A stretch of 64,000 nt of DNA from Streptomyces griseoviridis (GCF_005222485.1 NZ_CP029078.1:2198001-2262000); one strand, 5' to 3'. Numbered from the stretch's first letter, positions 55,119-63,584 are shown. Notes: a model not told the origin generated them from the letters alone. A program made the numbers and translations.

Positions 55119-56852
55119 TCAGCCCGCGTACGGGTCGGCGACCTTGCCCGGACGGGCCAGGAACTCGAAGTCGCAGCCGGTGTCGGCCTGCGTGATCTGC
55201 TCGTTGTAGAGCGCGCCGTAGCCGCGTTCGTAACGGGCGGGCGGGGGCGTCCAGTCGGCCCTGCGCCGCTCCAGCTCCGCGTCGTCCACGTGGAGGTGCA
55301 GGGTGCGGGACTCGACGTCGAGGGTGATGGGGTCGCCGGTGCGGACCAGGGCGAGCGGGCCGCCGACGTACGACTCGGGTGCCACGTGCAGGACGCAGGC
55401 GCCGTAACTCGTGCCGCTCATGCGGGCGTCGGAGATCCGGACCATGTCGCGCACGCCCTGCTTGAGCAGGTGGTCGGGGATCGGCAGCATGCCGTACTCG
55501 GGCATGCCGGGCCCGCCCTTGGGTCCGGCGTTGCGCAGCACCAGGACGCTGTCGGCGGTGATGCCGAGGTCCGGGTCGTTGATGGTGCGCTGCATGGTCC
55601 GGTAGTCGTCGAAGACGACGGCGGGTCCGGTGTGCTTGAGCAGGTGGGGCTCGGCGGCGATGTGCTTGATGACGGCGCCGTCCGGGCAGAGGTTGCCGCG
55701 CAGCACCGCGACCCCGCCCTCGGCGGCGACCGGGTCGGTGCGGGTCCTGATCACGTCGTCGTCGTGGACGAGCGCCCCGGCGAGCTGTTCGCGCAGGGTG
55801 TCGTGGCAGACGGTGGGGCGGTCCAGGTGGAGCAGGTCGGTGATCCGGGAGAGGAACCCGGGCAGTCCGCCGGCGAAGTGGAAGTCCTCCATGAGGTACT
55901 TCTGGCCGCCGGGGCGGACGTTGGCGAGGACCGGGACGGCGCGGGCGAGGCGGTCGAAGTCGTCGAGGGTGAGCCGGACACCGGCCCGGCCCGCCATCGC
56001 GATCAGATGGATGACGGCGTTGGTCGAGCCGCCGAGTCCGAGCACCGTCGTCACCGCGTCGGTGAACGCGTCCTCGGTCAGGATGTCGCTCAACCTGCGG
56101 TCCTGGTGGACCAGTTCGACGATCGCAAGGCCGGCCTTCGCGGCCATCCGGTCGTGTCCTGAGTCCACGGCGGGGATGCTGGAGGCGCCGGGCACGGTCA
56201 CGCCGAGCGCCTCGGCGGCGGCGGTGAGCGTGGAGGCGGTGCCCATCGTCATGCAGTGGCCGGGCGAGCGGGCGAGGCCGCTCTCCAGTTCGGTCATCTC
56301 GCAGTCGCCGATCAGGCCGGCCCGCTTGTCGTCCCAGTACTTCCACATGTCGGTGCCCGAGCCGAGGGTCTCGCCACGCCAGTGGCCGGGCAGCATCGGC
56401 CCGGCCGGCACGAACACCGTCGGCAGGTCGACGGTGGCCGCGCCCATCAGCAGCGCGGGCGTCGACTTGTCGCAGCCGCCCATCAGGACCGCCCCGTCGA
56501 CCGGGTAGGAGCGCAGCAGCTCCTCCGTCTCCATGGCAAGGAGGTTGCGGTAGAGCATCGGGGTCGGCTTCTGGAAGGTCTCGCTGAGGGTGGAGACCGG
56601 GAACTCCAGCGGGAACCCGCCGGCCTGCCACACCCCGCGCTTGACGGCCTGCGCCCGGTCCCGCAGGTGCACATGGCAGGGGTTGATGTCGGACCAGGTG
56701 TTGAGGATCGCGATGACCGGCTTGCCGAGGTGCTCCTCGGGCAGGTAGCCGAGCTGGCGGGTGCGGGCGCGGTGGCTGAAGGCGCGCAGCCCGTCGGTGC
56801 CGTACCACTGGTGGCTTCTGAGCTGTTCCGGTTCGCGGCGCGGGGCGTTCAC
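55119..56852 (-). CDS. IlvD/Edd-family sugar-acid dehydratase, L-arabonate dehydratase type
   Basis: A 577-residue protein. Cys59 (NPCHVH), Cys127 (MGGCDKSTP) and Cys200 (PGHCMTMGT) fall where I recall the [2Fe-2S] ligands of rhizobial L-arabinonate dehydratase (59, 127, 200). RISDARMSGTSYG, with the family's catalytic serine, lies near residue 480. It should dehydrate an aldonic or aldaric acid to a 2-keto-3-deoxy acid. The neighbour is a DHDPS-family enzyme that could take that product on to ketoglutarate semialdehyde. The GTG at 56852 overlaps the neighbour's stop. Galactarate is an alternative substrate. Confidence 0.85.
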   Translation of the reverse strand: MNAPRREPEQLRSHQWYGTDGLRAFSHRARTRQLGYLPEEHLGKPVIAILNTWSDINPCHVHLRDRAQAVKRGVWQAGGFPLEFPVSTLSETFQKPTPMLYRNLLAMETEELLRSYPVDGAVLMGGCDKSTPALLMGAATVDLPTVFVPAGPMLPGHWRGETLGSGTDMWKYWDDKRAGLIGDCEMTELESGLARSPGHCMTMGTASTLTAAAEALGVTVPGASSIPAVDSGHDRMAAKAGLAIVELVHQDRRLSDILTEDAFTDAVTTVLGLGGSTNAVIHLIAMAGRAGVRLTLDDFDRLARAVPVLANVRPGGQKYLMEDFHFAGGLPGFLSRITDLLHLDRPTVCHDTLREQLAGALVHDDDVIRTRTDPVAAEGGVAVLRGNLCPDGAVIKHIAAEPHLLKHTGPAVVFDDYRTMQRTINDPDLGITADSVLVLRNAGPKGGPGMPEYGMLPIPDHLLKQGVRDMVRISDARMSGTSYGACVLHVAPESYVGGPLALVRTGDPITLDVESRTLHLHVDDAELERRRADWTPPPARYERGYGALYNEQITQADTGCDFEFLARPGKVADPYAG

Positions 56853-57760
56853 ACCGACCACCCGGCGGCTATCGCGGCGACCTCGGCGCGCTCGTCCTCG
56901 GGCAGCGGCTTGCTGGGCGGGCGGACGTCGCGGCGGCAGAGGCCGAGGGAGGCGAGGGCCTCCTTGACGACGGTGACGTTGTCGGCGGAGCCGTTGGCGG
57001 CGCGCAGCTCCTCGAACCGGCGGATCTGCTCCCACACCTTCATGGCGGCCGGGTAGTCGCCCGAGCGCAGCGCCTCGATCATGTTGCGGGAGACGGCGGG
57101 GGCGACGTTGACCAGGCCCGAGGTGAAGCCGGTGGCGCCGGCCGAGAAGTAGGAGGGCGCGTACGGCTCGGCGAGCCCCGCGACCCACACGAACCGGTCG
57201 AGGCCCGCGTCCCGGGCGAACCCGGCGAACTTCGCGGCGTCCGGGACTGCGTACTTCACGCCGATGACGTTGGGGCAGGCGTCGGCGAGTTCGGCGAGCC
57301 GGGCGCCGGGGAGCTGGGCGTTGCGGATGTAGGGGACGACGCCGAGTTCCGGCACGGCCTCCGCGACGGCCCGGTGGTAGTCGACCCAGCCGCCCTGGGA
57401 GACGTAGGGGTGGACGGGCTGGTGGACCATGAGCATCCCGGCGCCGTGGTCGCGGGCGTGCCGGGCGGTGGCGACGGCGGTGGGCAGGTCGTGGCCGACG
57501 CCGACCAGGATCTCGGCGCGGTCGCCGGCCTCGTCGAGGGTCAGTTCGGTGACCGTCTGCCGTTCCTGCGGGGAGAGCGCGTAGAACTCGCCGGTGTTGC
57601 CGTTGGGGGTGAGGGTGGTGATCCCGCCGTCGAGGAGGCGGCGCAGCAGGGACCTGTGGAGGTCCTGGTCGATGGTGCCGTCGGCCGCGAAGGGGGTCAC
57701 CGGGATGGCCACCACGTCGGCGAGCGCGGCTCGTTGGGTCTCGAACGTCGCGCCGCTCAT
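56849..57760 (-). CDS. DHDPS/NAL-family lyase or dehydratase, probably for a 2-keto-3-deoxy sugar acid
   Basis: A 303-residue barrel enzyme of the dihydrodipicolinate synthase family. TLTPNGNTGEFYAL is the substrate-carboxylate loop, Tyr144 (VVPYIRN) and Lys169 (VIGVKYA) are the catalytic pair. Coupling to the IlvD/Edd dehydratase and a GntR regulator argues for L-2-keto-3-deoxyarabonate dehydratase or an aldolase on that type of acid, rather than lysine synthesis. The ATG overlaps the GntR gene's stop and the stop overlaps the dehydratase start. Confidence 0.85.
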   Translation of the reverse strand: MSGATFETQRAALADVVAIPVTPFAADGTIDQDLHRSLLRRLLDGGITTLTPNGNTGEFYALSPQERQTVTELTLDEAGDRAEILVGVGHDLPTAVATARHARDHGAGMLMVHQPVHPYVSQGGWVDYHRAVAEAVPELGVVPYIRNAQLPGARLAELADACPNVIGVKYAVPDAAKFAGFARDAGLDRFVWVAGLAEPYAPSYFSAGATGFTSGLVNVAPAVSRNMIEALRSGDYPAAMKVWEQIRRFEELRAANGSADNVTVVKEALASLGLCRRDVRPPSKPLPEDERAEVAAIAAGWSV

Positions 57761-58413
57761 GCCGTGGCCTCCGCTGCGGTGTCCTGGGGGTAGGCGCGCT
57801 CCACGAAGGAGCCGATGTGGGCGTGCAGGGCGCCGGCCGCGCCGTCGGCGTCGCCGTCGAGGGCGAGGCGCAGGATCTCGCGGTGCTCGCCCGCCTCCCG
57901 CTCCCAGGAGGGCGAGGACGCCCAGGCGACGGCGGAGACGAGGGCGGCCTGGTCGCGGACCTCGTCGAGCATCCGGCCGAGCAGCGGGTTGCCGCAGGGC
58001 AGGTAGAGGGCGCGGTGGAACTCCCGGTTGGCGAGGGAGCGTTCGGCGGTGTCGGTGGCTTCGTCGGCGCGGGTCAGCGCGGCGCGGGCGGCATCGAGGG
58101 AGGCGCCGCGGCGGACGGCCCGGCGCAGCGCCTCGGGCTCGAGGAGGACGCGTACGTCGTAGACCTCGCGCGCCATGTCCGCGTCCACCATGCGCACGGT
58201 GACGCCCTTGTACTGGCTGTTCACCACGAGCCCGGTCCCGGCCAGGGTCTTGAGGGCCTCGCGCACCGGGGTCTTGGACACCCCGAACTGGGCGGCGAGT
58301 TCGGTCTCGACCAGAGCCTGGCCGGGCGTCAACTGCCCGGTGAGGATGCGGCGTTTGATCTCCTCCAGCACGAACTGCGTGCGGGAGGGGATCGGCGTGG
58401 GCACAGAGGTCAT
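57757..58413 (-). CDS. GntR-family regulator, FadR/FCD subgroup
   Basis: A 218-residue regulator. The winged helix is SRTQFVLEEIKRRILTGQLTPGQALVETELAAQFGVSKTPVREALKTLAGTGLV. The all-helical FCD effector domain has RVLLEPEALRRAV, REFHRALYLPCGNP and EHREILRLALDGDADGA, which include metal-binding His and Asp residues. It is first in an operon with the sugar-acid enzymes and probably senses one of their substrates. Inverted repeats upstream suggest autoregulation. Confidence 0.93.
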   Translation of the reverse strand: MTSVPTPIPSRTQFVLEEIKRRILTGQLTPGQALVETELAAQFGVSKTPVREALKTLAGTGLVVNSQYKGVTVRMVDADMAREVYDVRVLLEPEALRRAVRRGASLDAARAALTRADEATDTAERSLANREFHRALYLPCGNPLLGRMLDEVRDQAALVSAVAWASSPSWEREAGEHREILRLALDGDADGAAGALHAHIGSFVERAYPQDTAAEATA

Positions 58414-58435
58414 GCGCGCCTCTCGAAAGTCACGT

Positions 58436-58481
58436 ATCAGATCTGGGGTATCTGATCTCGCGTATCGCGTCTCATATATGA
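58436..58481. promoter_or_regulatory. Candidate GntR operators upstream of the GntR operon
   Basis: ATCAGAT (58436-58442) and ATCTGAT (58450-58456) form an inverted repeat 7 bp apart. A 10-bp palindrome TCATATATGA follows at 58472-58481. They lie 23-68 bp before the start codon in an AT-rich stretch (58430-58505) that stands out in this genome. Confidence 0.6.
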
Positions 58482-58568
58482 CGTACGAAGTACGACGCGA
58501 TGAAAGTAAGAGGGGGCGCGTGTTTCGTCAATGCTTCCGGCAGAGAAAGAACGGATTGCCGTCCGGGG

Positions 58569-59162
58569 TCAGCGGGCGGGCGTCCAGCGCGGGTCGCGTC
58601 CGCTGAGGCCGATCACCCGGTCGAGGAGCGGGGCGCCCGCGGGGACCTCGACGATCGGCCCGAACGGGCCTTCGCCCTGGTCAGCGGCGTCGGCTGCGGC
58701 GCTCAGGAAGCCGTGGGCGAGGTCGAGCGCGGCCGGGTCGGGGGCGTAGGGCAACCCGGTGGCGCGGGCCACGTCCCAGCCGTGGACGACGAGTTCGTCG
58801 GCGACGACGGCGGCGGCCACCCCGCCCGGCAGGGTCACCCCGCCGGCCCGGGTGGTGCCGGTCCAGGCGGCCGGGTCGCGCCAGGCGGCGGCGAGGTCGT
58901 CGAGCGCGGTGGCCAGGGCGGTGCGCCAGTCGGGCCCGATGTCCGGCACGGTGGCCGCCGGATCGGTGTCGGTGGTGGCGCCCAGCTCCTTGCGGGCGGC
59001 GTCCCGGAAGGCGACGGCGAGCCCGGTCAGATGGCCGAGCAGGTTGCGGACCGCGAGGTCGGGGCAGGGCGTGGGGTCCGCGAGCCGCCGCTCGTCGACG
59101 TCCCGGGCGAGCCGGGCGACGATACGGGTCTGCGGTCCCAGGTCGACGATCGTGCCGGTCAT
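58569..59162 (-). CDS. TIGR03086-family (DinB/maleylpyruvate isomerase-like) metal-binding protein
   Basis: A 197-residue four-helix-bundle protein. The start MTGTIVDLGPQTRIVARLARDVDERRLADPTPCPDLAVRNLLGHLTGL has the Thr-Pro-Cys-Pro pattern and the first His. VVADELVVHGWDVARATG holds the later His ligands. Members bind a metal and some use mycothiol, but most are uncharacterised. GAGGAG precedes the ATG. It lies between the GntR operon and the aldo/keto reductase gene, 80 bp from the latter. Confidence 0.85.
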   Translation of the reverse strand: MTGTIVDLGPQTRIVARLARDVDERRLADPTPCPDLAVRNLLGHLTGLAVAFRDAARKELGATTDTDPAATVPDIGPDWRTALATALDDLAAAWRDPAAWTGTTRAGGVTLPGGVAAAVVADELVVHGWDVARATGLPYAPDPAALDLAHGFLSAAADAADQGEGPFGPIVEVPAGAPLLDRVIGLSGRDPRWTPAR

Positions 59163-59242
59163 CGTGTCTCCTCGGCGGGCGGTCGGGTTCCTGAAGGGTG
59201 GACCGCCCGCGCCCCCGGAACTCATCGGCCGCCCGCGCCGGG

Positions 59243-60127
59243 TCAGCCGCCGATCCGGTCCAGCTCGGCGAGGTCGTCGTCGGAGAGCGGCAGCCCGGCG
59301 CCTTCGGCGTTCTCCCGCAGGTGCGCCACCGACGAGGTGCCGGGGATGAGCAGGATGTTCGGCGACCGCCGCAGCAGCCAGGCCAGCGCGACCGACATCG
59401 GGGTGGCGCCCAGCCGGGTGGCGACGGCGGAGAGCGCCGTGGACTGGAGCGGGCTGAAGCCGCCGAGGGGGAAGAACGGCACGTAGGCGATGCCCTGTCC
59501 GGCGAGCGCGTCGATCAGCTCGTCGTCCCGGCGGTAGGCGAGGTTGTACATGTTCTGCACGCACACGATCGGCGCGATGGACTGCGCCTCGGCGACCTGT
59601 TCCGGCGTCACGTTGCTCACCCCGAGGTGCCGGATCAGGCCCTGCCGCTGGAGTTCGACGACGGCCTCGAAGGGTTCGGCGACCGAGCCGGGCAGGGTGC
59701 CCTGGGCGTCGCCGAGCCGGAGGTTGACCACGTCGAGGGAGTCGAGGCCGAGGTCCTCCAGGTTCTGGTGGACGGCGTCGCGCAGCTCCTCAGGCCGCCG
59801 GGCGGGGATCCAGCCGCCGCGCTCGTCGCGGACCGCGCCGACCTTGGTCACGAGGTGCAGCGGCGCCGGGTAGGGGTGCAGCGCTTCCCGGATCAGCCGG
59901 TTGGTGACGCGCGGCCCGTAGGCGCCCGCCGTGTCGATGTGGGTGATCCCGAGTCCCACGGCCTCCCGCAGCACGGCGAGCGCGCCGTCCGGGTCGGCGG
60001 GCGGGCCCATGACGCCGGGCCCGGCGAGCTGCATGGCGCCGTAGCCGAAGCGGGTGACGGTCAGGTCGCCGAGGAGCCAGGTGCCGCCGGGAAGTGCCGT
60101 CGAGGGGGTGTGCGTGCCGGTGTTCAT
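59243..60127 (-). CDS. Aldo/keto reductase
   Basis: A 294-residue barrel reductase. DTAGAYGPRVTNRLI holds the catalytic Asp and Tyr, LVTKVGAVRD the Lys. The usual catalytic His position reads VVNLRLGD, with no His, as in some actinobacterial subfamilies. NILLIPGTSSVAHLRENAEG is the NADPH phosphate site. It is divergent from a LysR regulator, its probable controller, with 247 bp between. The substrate could be a sugar or uronate, given the region, but this is a guess. Confidence 0.88.
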   Translation of the reverse strand: MNTGTHTPSTALPGGTWLLGDLTVTRFGYGAMQLAGPGVMGPPADPDGALAVLREAVGLGITHIDTAGAYGPRVTNRLIREALHPYPAPLHLVTKVGAVRDERGGWIPARRPEELRDAVHQNLEDLGLDSLDVVNLRLGDAQGTLPGSVAEPFEAVVELQRQGLIRHLGVSNVTPEQVAEAQSIAPIVCVQNMYNLAYRRDDELIDALAGQGIAYVPFFPLGGFSPLQSTALSAVATRLGATPMSVALAWLLRRSPNILLIPGTSSVAHLRENAEGAGLPLSDDDLAELDRIGG

Positions 60128-60332
60128 GTCGGTGTCTCTCTCACGGATCGGTACATGGTCGGGAGGGCGTTCGGGGTGCGGTGCGGCCGATCAGAGACTT
60201 ACCGTCATCGGGTCCGCCGCGCGCCGGACGGCGCCCCGCGCCGCCGGGGTTCACCCGCGCGGCCCCCGTACCGCCCGCCCCGCCGTCGATGCTCGCCCGC
60301 GGACGTCCGCGGCGGCCAATACCGATGCGGTG

Positions 60333-60361
60333 CCCTGTGATACCCGCCGGGTATCACAGGG
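60333..60361. promoter_or_regulatory. 29-bp perfect palindrome before the LysR gene, probable LysR operator
   Basis: Arms 60333-60346 and 60348-60361 are perfectly complementary over 14 bp around one C. The centre contains ATAC-N7-GTAT, a good fit to the T-N11-A rule of LysR sites. It ends 13 bp before the LysR start, so binding would block the gene's own expression. The aldo/keto reductase start is about 205 bp away on the other side. Confidence 0.8.
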
Positions 60362-60374
60362 TTACGGTGGGGCC

Positions 60375-61247
60375 ATGGACACCGTGGAGAGCGTGGAGAC
60401 CCGTGAGCTGCGGTACTTCGTGGCCGTCGCCGAGGAACGGCACTTCGGCCGCGCGGCCGAGCGGCTCGGGATGGCTCAGCCGCCGCTGTCGCGCGCCGTC
60501 CAGCAGCTCGAACGGCGCCTCGGCGTCAGCCTGTTGGACCGCGACCGGCGCGGGGTCCGGCTGACCGGCGCCGGGGAGACGCTGCTGCACGAGGGCCGCG
60601 CGGCGCTCGACGCGGTAACCGCCGCCGCCCGCCGCACCCGCCGGGCCGGCGCGGCGGACGCCCGGGACGGCCGCGGCGACCGTCTGGTGCTCGCGGTGAA
60701 GGCCGGCTTCTCCCACGAGCTGCTGCACAAGCTCCTGGACGCGCACGCGGCCGAGCCGGACGCCGCCGAGATCGAGGTGGTGCCGAGCGGCCTGTGCGAG
60801 CAGGCGGGCATGTTGCGGGACGGCCGCGCCGACGTGGCGCTCATGCACACGCCGTTCAACTCCCTCTCCGGGTTCGACAGCGAGGAGCTGCTGACCGAGG
60901 GCCAGGTCGTCGTGGTGCCCGCCGCGCACCCCCTCGCCGCCCGGCGCAGCCTCCGCGTGGCCGAGACCGTCGGCATCCCGGACCTGCCGCTGGCCCGCTG
61001 GTCCCGGCACGGGCTCTATCCGCCGGGCCCGGGACCGGAGATCCACGACCAGACCCAGCTGGCCCAGCTGATCGCCCTCGGCCGCACCGCCGCCGTCGTC
61101 CCCGAATCCGCCCGCGCCTGGCTGTGGGCCGAGCACACGGCCGTCCCGCTGTCCGACGCGCCGCCGGTGGTCACGCACATCGCGTGGCCGGCCCACAGCC
61201 GCTCCCGCGCCCTCGCCGCCCTGATCCGCACGGCCACCCGGCTCTGA
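60375..61247 (+). CDS. LysR-family transcriptional regulator
   Basis: A 290-residue regulator. The N-terminal winged helix is RELRYFVAVAEERHFGRAAERLGMAQPPLSRAVQQLERRLGVSLLDRDRRGVRLTGAG. A substrate-binding-like effector domain follows (VVPSGLCEQAGMLRDGRADVALMHTP, VVVPAAHPLA). The ATG at 60375 was chosen over longer in-frame versions because the palindrome just before it looks like an operator. GTGGGG is present upstream. The divergent aldo/keto reductase gene is the likely target. Confidence 0.93.
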   Translation: MDTVESVETRELRYFVAVAEERHFGRAAERLGMAQPPLSRAVQQLERRLGVSLLDRDRRGVRLTGAGETLLHEGRAALDAVTAAARRTRRAGAADARDGRGDRLVLAVKAGFSHELLHKLLDAHAAEPDAAEIEVVPSGLCEQAGMLRDGRADVALMHTPFNSLSGFDSEELLTEGQVVVVPAAHPLAARRSLRVAETVGIPDLPLARWSRHGLYPPGPGPEIHDQTQLAQLIALGRTAAVVPESARAWLWAEHTAVPLSDAPPVVTHIAWPAHSRSRALAALIRTATRL

Positions 61248-61253
61248 CCCCGG

Positions 61254-61286
61254 GGCGGGCGCCCGCCGGGACGCGGAGCGTGTCCC
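61254..61286. terminator. Hairpins between the convergent LysR and hypothetical genes
   Basis: GGCGGGCGCCCGCC (61254-61267) is a perfect 14-bp palindrome. It is followed by GGGAC and GTCCC (61268-61272, 61282-61286), which could form a second stem. The gap between the two convergent stop codons is only 49 bp, so these are likely to end both transcripts. Confidence 0.6.
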
Positions 61287-61296
61287 CCGGCTTCGC

Positions 61297-62463
61297 CTAC
61301 CGCCCGGCCAACGCCCGCCCGACCGCAACCAGATCGGCGTCCGACGCCAGGCCCGCGTGGTACAGGCGGGCCTCGGTCGCGCCGTGTTCGCGGGCCCGGT
61401 CCAGCCCGGCCGCGAGGGCGTCGGGAGCGCCGCCCATCGCGGCGACGACCGGGAAGTTCGCGGCGATCACCGCGTCCGGGCGGCGCTGTGCGGCGAACGG
61501 GGTGAGCAGTCCGGGTCCGTCCGCGCAGGGGACGACCACGCCGTCCGCGACGGACAGGATGTGCGCCGGGTCGACGCCCGGGTTGGCGCCGACGTGGTAC
61601 GTCACCGGGTCGGCGTGCAGCAGGACCTGGAAGCCGGTCGGGGCCGCCGCGCGGACCGCGGCGACCGCCGTCTCCTGGAGGGTGCGGGCGACGCCGTCGC
61701 GCCAGGCGCGGGTGGCCGCCGACGTCGTCGCGCCGAGCAGCTTCTCGACGGCGGACCAGCCGTCGCCGTCAGCCGGCGCCCCCTGCCACACGGGCTCCAG
61801 GGCGGCCCGTACGTCGGACGCCAACGCGTCGGCGTCCAGGCCCTGTTCGCCGTAGCCGGCGCGGCAGACGGGGCAGAAGCAGAGCGCCATCAGGTACTGG
61901 GCGGCCTCGCCGAGCGGGACCCCGCCGGTCTTGTCGTGGGCGTGCAGATGGGTGAGGCCGTACCAGCCGAGTGACTCCAGCTCGGTGCCGCCGGCGCCGG
62001 GCCGTACCGCCGCCTCGGCGGCCAGCTCGACGAGGTAGGCGCGGGTGGCCGGTTGGGCGACGCAGGGCGCCCACGGGTAGCGGTCGCCGTAGGCGTTGAC
62101 GACGGAGGTGTCCCGATGCTCCGCGCCCAGACGGGAGTTGTGGGCGAGGACGACCCAGGTGTGCACGTCGAGACCGGCCGCGGCGAGGGCGTCGGCGGCC
62201 TCGCCGTAGGCGTCGCCCGGGGCCCAGTCGCCGGCCGGGTACGGGCGCAACTCCCGTCCCCGCCACCGGTCGTCGGGCGGGTAGAGCACGGCGGCGTGTT
62301 CGGCGGTGACGATCCGGTGGCGCGGGTGGCGGGGGGTGAGGGCGCGGGTGGAGTGGTAGGCGGCGGCGAGCGTCACCTGCTCCACGCCGAGGGCGGCGAT
62401 CCGCTCGGGCGCCTTGGGGTCCCCGCAGACGTCCCAGGGGTAGACGAATGCCGAAGCCTTCAC
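61297..62463 (-). CDS. Uncharacterised barrel-like protein with CFCPVC motif, coupled to kdgD
   Basis: A 388-residue soluble protein that I do not recognise. It begins VKASAFVYPWDVCGDPKAPERIAALGVEQVTLAAAYHSTR. Later it has CPWVVLAH-type strands (HTWVVLAHNSRLG), LESLGWYGLTHLHAHDK, then LCFCPVCRAG near residue 190 with three close cysteines. A run of strand-helix units fits a TIM-barrel fold like family 10-related glycosidases. The CxCPxC set may bind zinc or a cluster. The GTG overlaps the kdgD stop, so it belongs to the keto-deoxy-glucarate operon and probably works on a uronate or oligosaccharide. Confidence 0.78.
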   Translation of the reverse strand: MKASAFVYPWDVCGDPKAPERIAALGVEQVTLAAAYHSTRALTPRHPRHRIVTAEHAAVLYPPDDRWRGRELRPYPAGDWAPGDAYGEAADALAAAGLDVHTWVVLAHNSRLGAEHRDTSVVNAYGDRYPWAPCVAQPATRAYLVELAAEAAVRPGAGGTELESLGWYGLTHLHAHDKTGGVPLGEAAQYLMALCFCPVCRAGYGEQGLDADALASDVRAALEPVWQGAPADGDGWSAVEKLLGATTSAATRAWRDGVARTLQETAVAAVRAAAPTGFQVLLHADPVTYHVGANPGVDPAHILSVADGVVVPCADGPGLLTPFAAQRRPDAVIAANFPVVAAMGGAPDALAAGLDRAREHGATEARLYHAGLASDADLVAVGRALAGR

Positions 62464-63401
62464 CGGTCCTCCTCCAGCAGCGCGTGGCCGCGTTCGATCA
62501 ACTGGGCGAGCTGCTTGACATGATCCTCGGTCGGCTCGTGCAGCGGCGGCCTGACCTCCCCGACGTCGAGGCCGCCCAGCCGCACCCCGGCCTTGACCAG
62601 CGCGACGGCGTAACCGCGTCCCTGGGCGCGCAGTTCGACGAACGGCCGGTAGAAGCCGTCGAGGAGGCGGTGGGCGGTGGGGTCGTCGCCGGTCCTGAGC
62701 GCGGTGTGGAAGGCGAGGGCGATCTCGGGGACGAAGCAGAAGACGGCGGAGGAGTAGAGCGTGATGCCGATGCCGCGGTAGGCGAGCTGGGTCTGTTCGG
62801 CGGTCGGCAGTCCGTTGAAGTAGAGGAATTCCTCCGGGACTTCGGTGCGGACGGCGCTGACGGTCCGCTGCATCAGGTCGAGGTCGCCGAGGCCGTCCTT
62901 GAGGCCGATGATGCCCTCGGTGCGGGCGAGTTCGACGACGGCGGGCGGGGTGAAGACGGCGTTGTCGCGCTGGTAGACGATGACGGGCAGCGCGGTCGCG
63001 GCGGCCACCTCCCGGTAGTGCCGCACCAGCCCCTCCTGGCCCGCGACCACCAGGTAGGGCGGCATGGCGAGCAGCCCGTCCGCGCCCGCCGCCTCGGCGA
63101 GCCCGGCGTAGCGGACGGCGAGCGCGGTCCCGTACCCGGCGCCCGCCACCACCGGCACCCGCCCCCCGGCGGCCTCGACGGCGGCCCGTACGCACCGCTC
63201 GTACTCCTCGGGGGTGAGCGCGTGGAACTCGCCGGTGCCGCAGCAGGCGAAGACGGCGGCGGCACCGGCGTCGACCCCGCGGCGCACATGGGCGCGGTAG
63301 ACGTCGAGGTCGAGGCCGCCGTCGGGTCCGTAGGCGGTGACGGGGAAGAACAGCGGCCCGCTGGGGATGCTGAGTCGAGTGGCGAGAGGGGCAGGCGTCA
63401 C
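62460..63401 (-). CDS. kdgD: 5-dehydro-4-deoxyglucarate dehydratase (KdgD-like)
   Basis: A 313-residue DHDPS-family enzyme. SIPSGPLFFPVTAY at the start, FACCGTGEFHALTPEEY, Tyr143 (VIVYQRDNA) and Lys168 (IIGLKDGLGDL) match 5-keto-4-deoxyglucarate dehydratases, which form alpha-ketoglutarate semialdehyde with loss of water and CO2. This is the galacturonate/glucuronate oxidative route. The GTG has AGGGAGAG upstream. It is divergent from a uronate dehydrogenase, the first enzyme of the same route. A different DHDPS paralog lies at 57 kb. Confidence 0.92.
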   Translation of the reverse strand: MTPAPLATRLSIPSGPLFFPVTAYGPDGGLDLDVYRAHVRRGVDAGAAAVFACCGTGEFHALTPEEYERCVRAAVEAAGGRVPVVAGAGYGTALAVRYAGLAEAAGADGLLAMPPYLVVAGQEGLVRHYREVAAATALPVIVYQRDNAVFTPPAVVELARTEGIIGLKDGLGDLDLMQRTVSAVRTEVPEEFLYFNGLPTAEQTQLAYRGIGITLYSSAVFCFVPEIALAFHTALRTGDDPTAHRLLDGFYRPFVELRAQGRGYAVALVKAGVRLGGLDVGEVRPPLHEPTEDHVKQLAQLIERGHALLEEDR

Positions 63402-63554
63402 GGGCTCTCCCTGAGGCAGGCGCGTACGTTCTTCTGATCATTGTCCATATCTCTGAACACCGTCAGACTATGAAGCGGACAACGGCCCGGTCAAGCGCGC
63501 GGATCGGGCGGACACCAGCGGAAAGGGAGCGCGTACGCGGGCATCGCGCGACAC

Positions 63555-63584
63555 TTGACGGGGCGCACCGGATCTCCTTAGCGT
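63555..63584 (+). promoter_or_regulatory. Candidate promoter of the uronate dehydrogenase gene
   Basis: TTGACG (63555-63560) and TAGCGT (63579-63584) are 18 bp apart, a fair vegetative match. Just downstream GTGAATAACATCCAC, flanked as TGTG-N9-CACA (63594-63610), is a possible operator for a GntR-type regulator. The rest of the 254-bp divergent gap shows no gene. I could not place a promoter for kdgD. Confidence 0.55.

Noticed and set aside
56849..57760. Lysine-pathway dihydrodipicolinate synthase
   Set aside because: The fold fits, but the gene is coupled to a sugar-acid dehydratase and a GntR regulator, unlike a lysine biosynthesis gene.
61297..63441. A single 714-codon frame covering the CFCPVC protein and extending across kdgD
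   Set aside because: The upstream two-thirds of this frame over kdgD is Arg-rich shadow sequence. The real start is the GTG at 62463 overlapping the kdgD stop.
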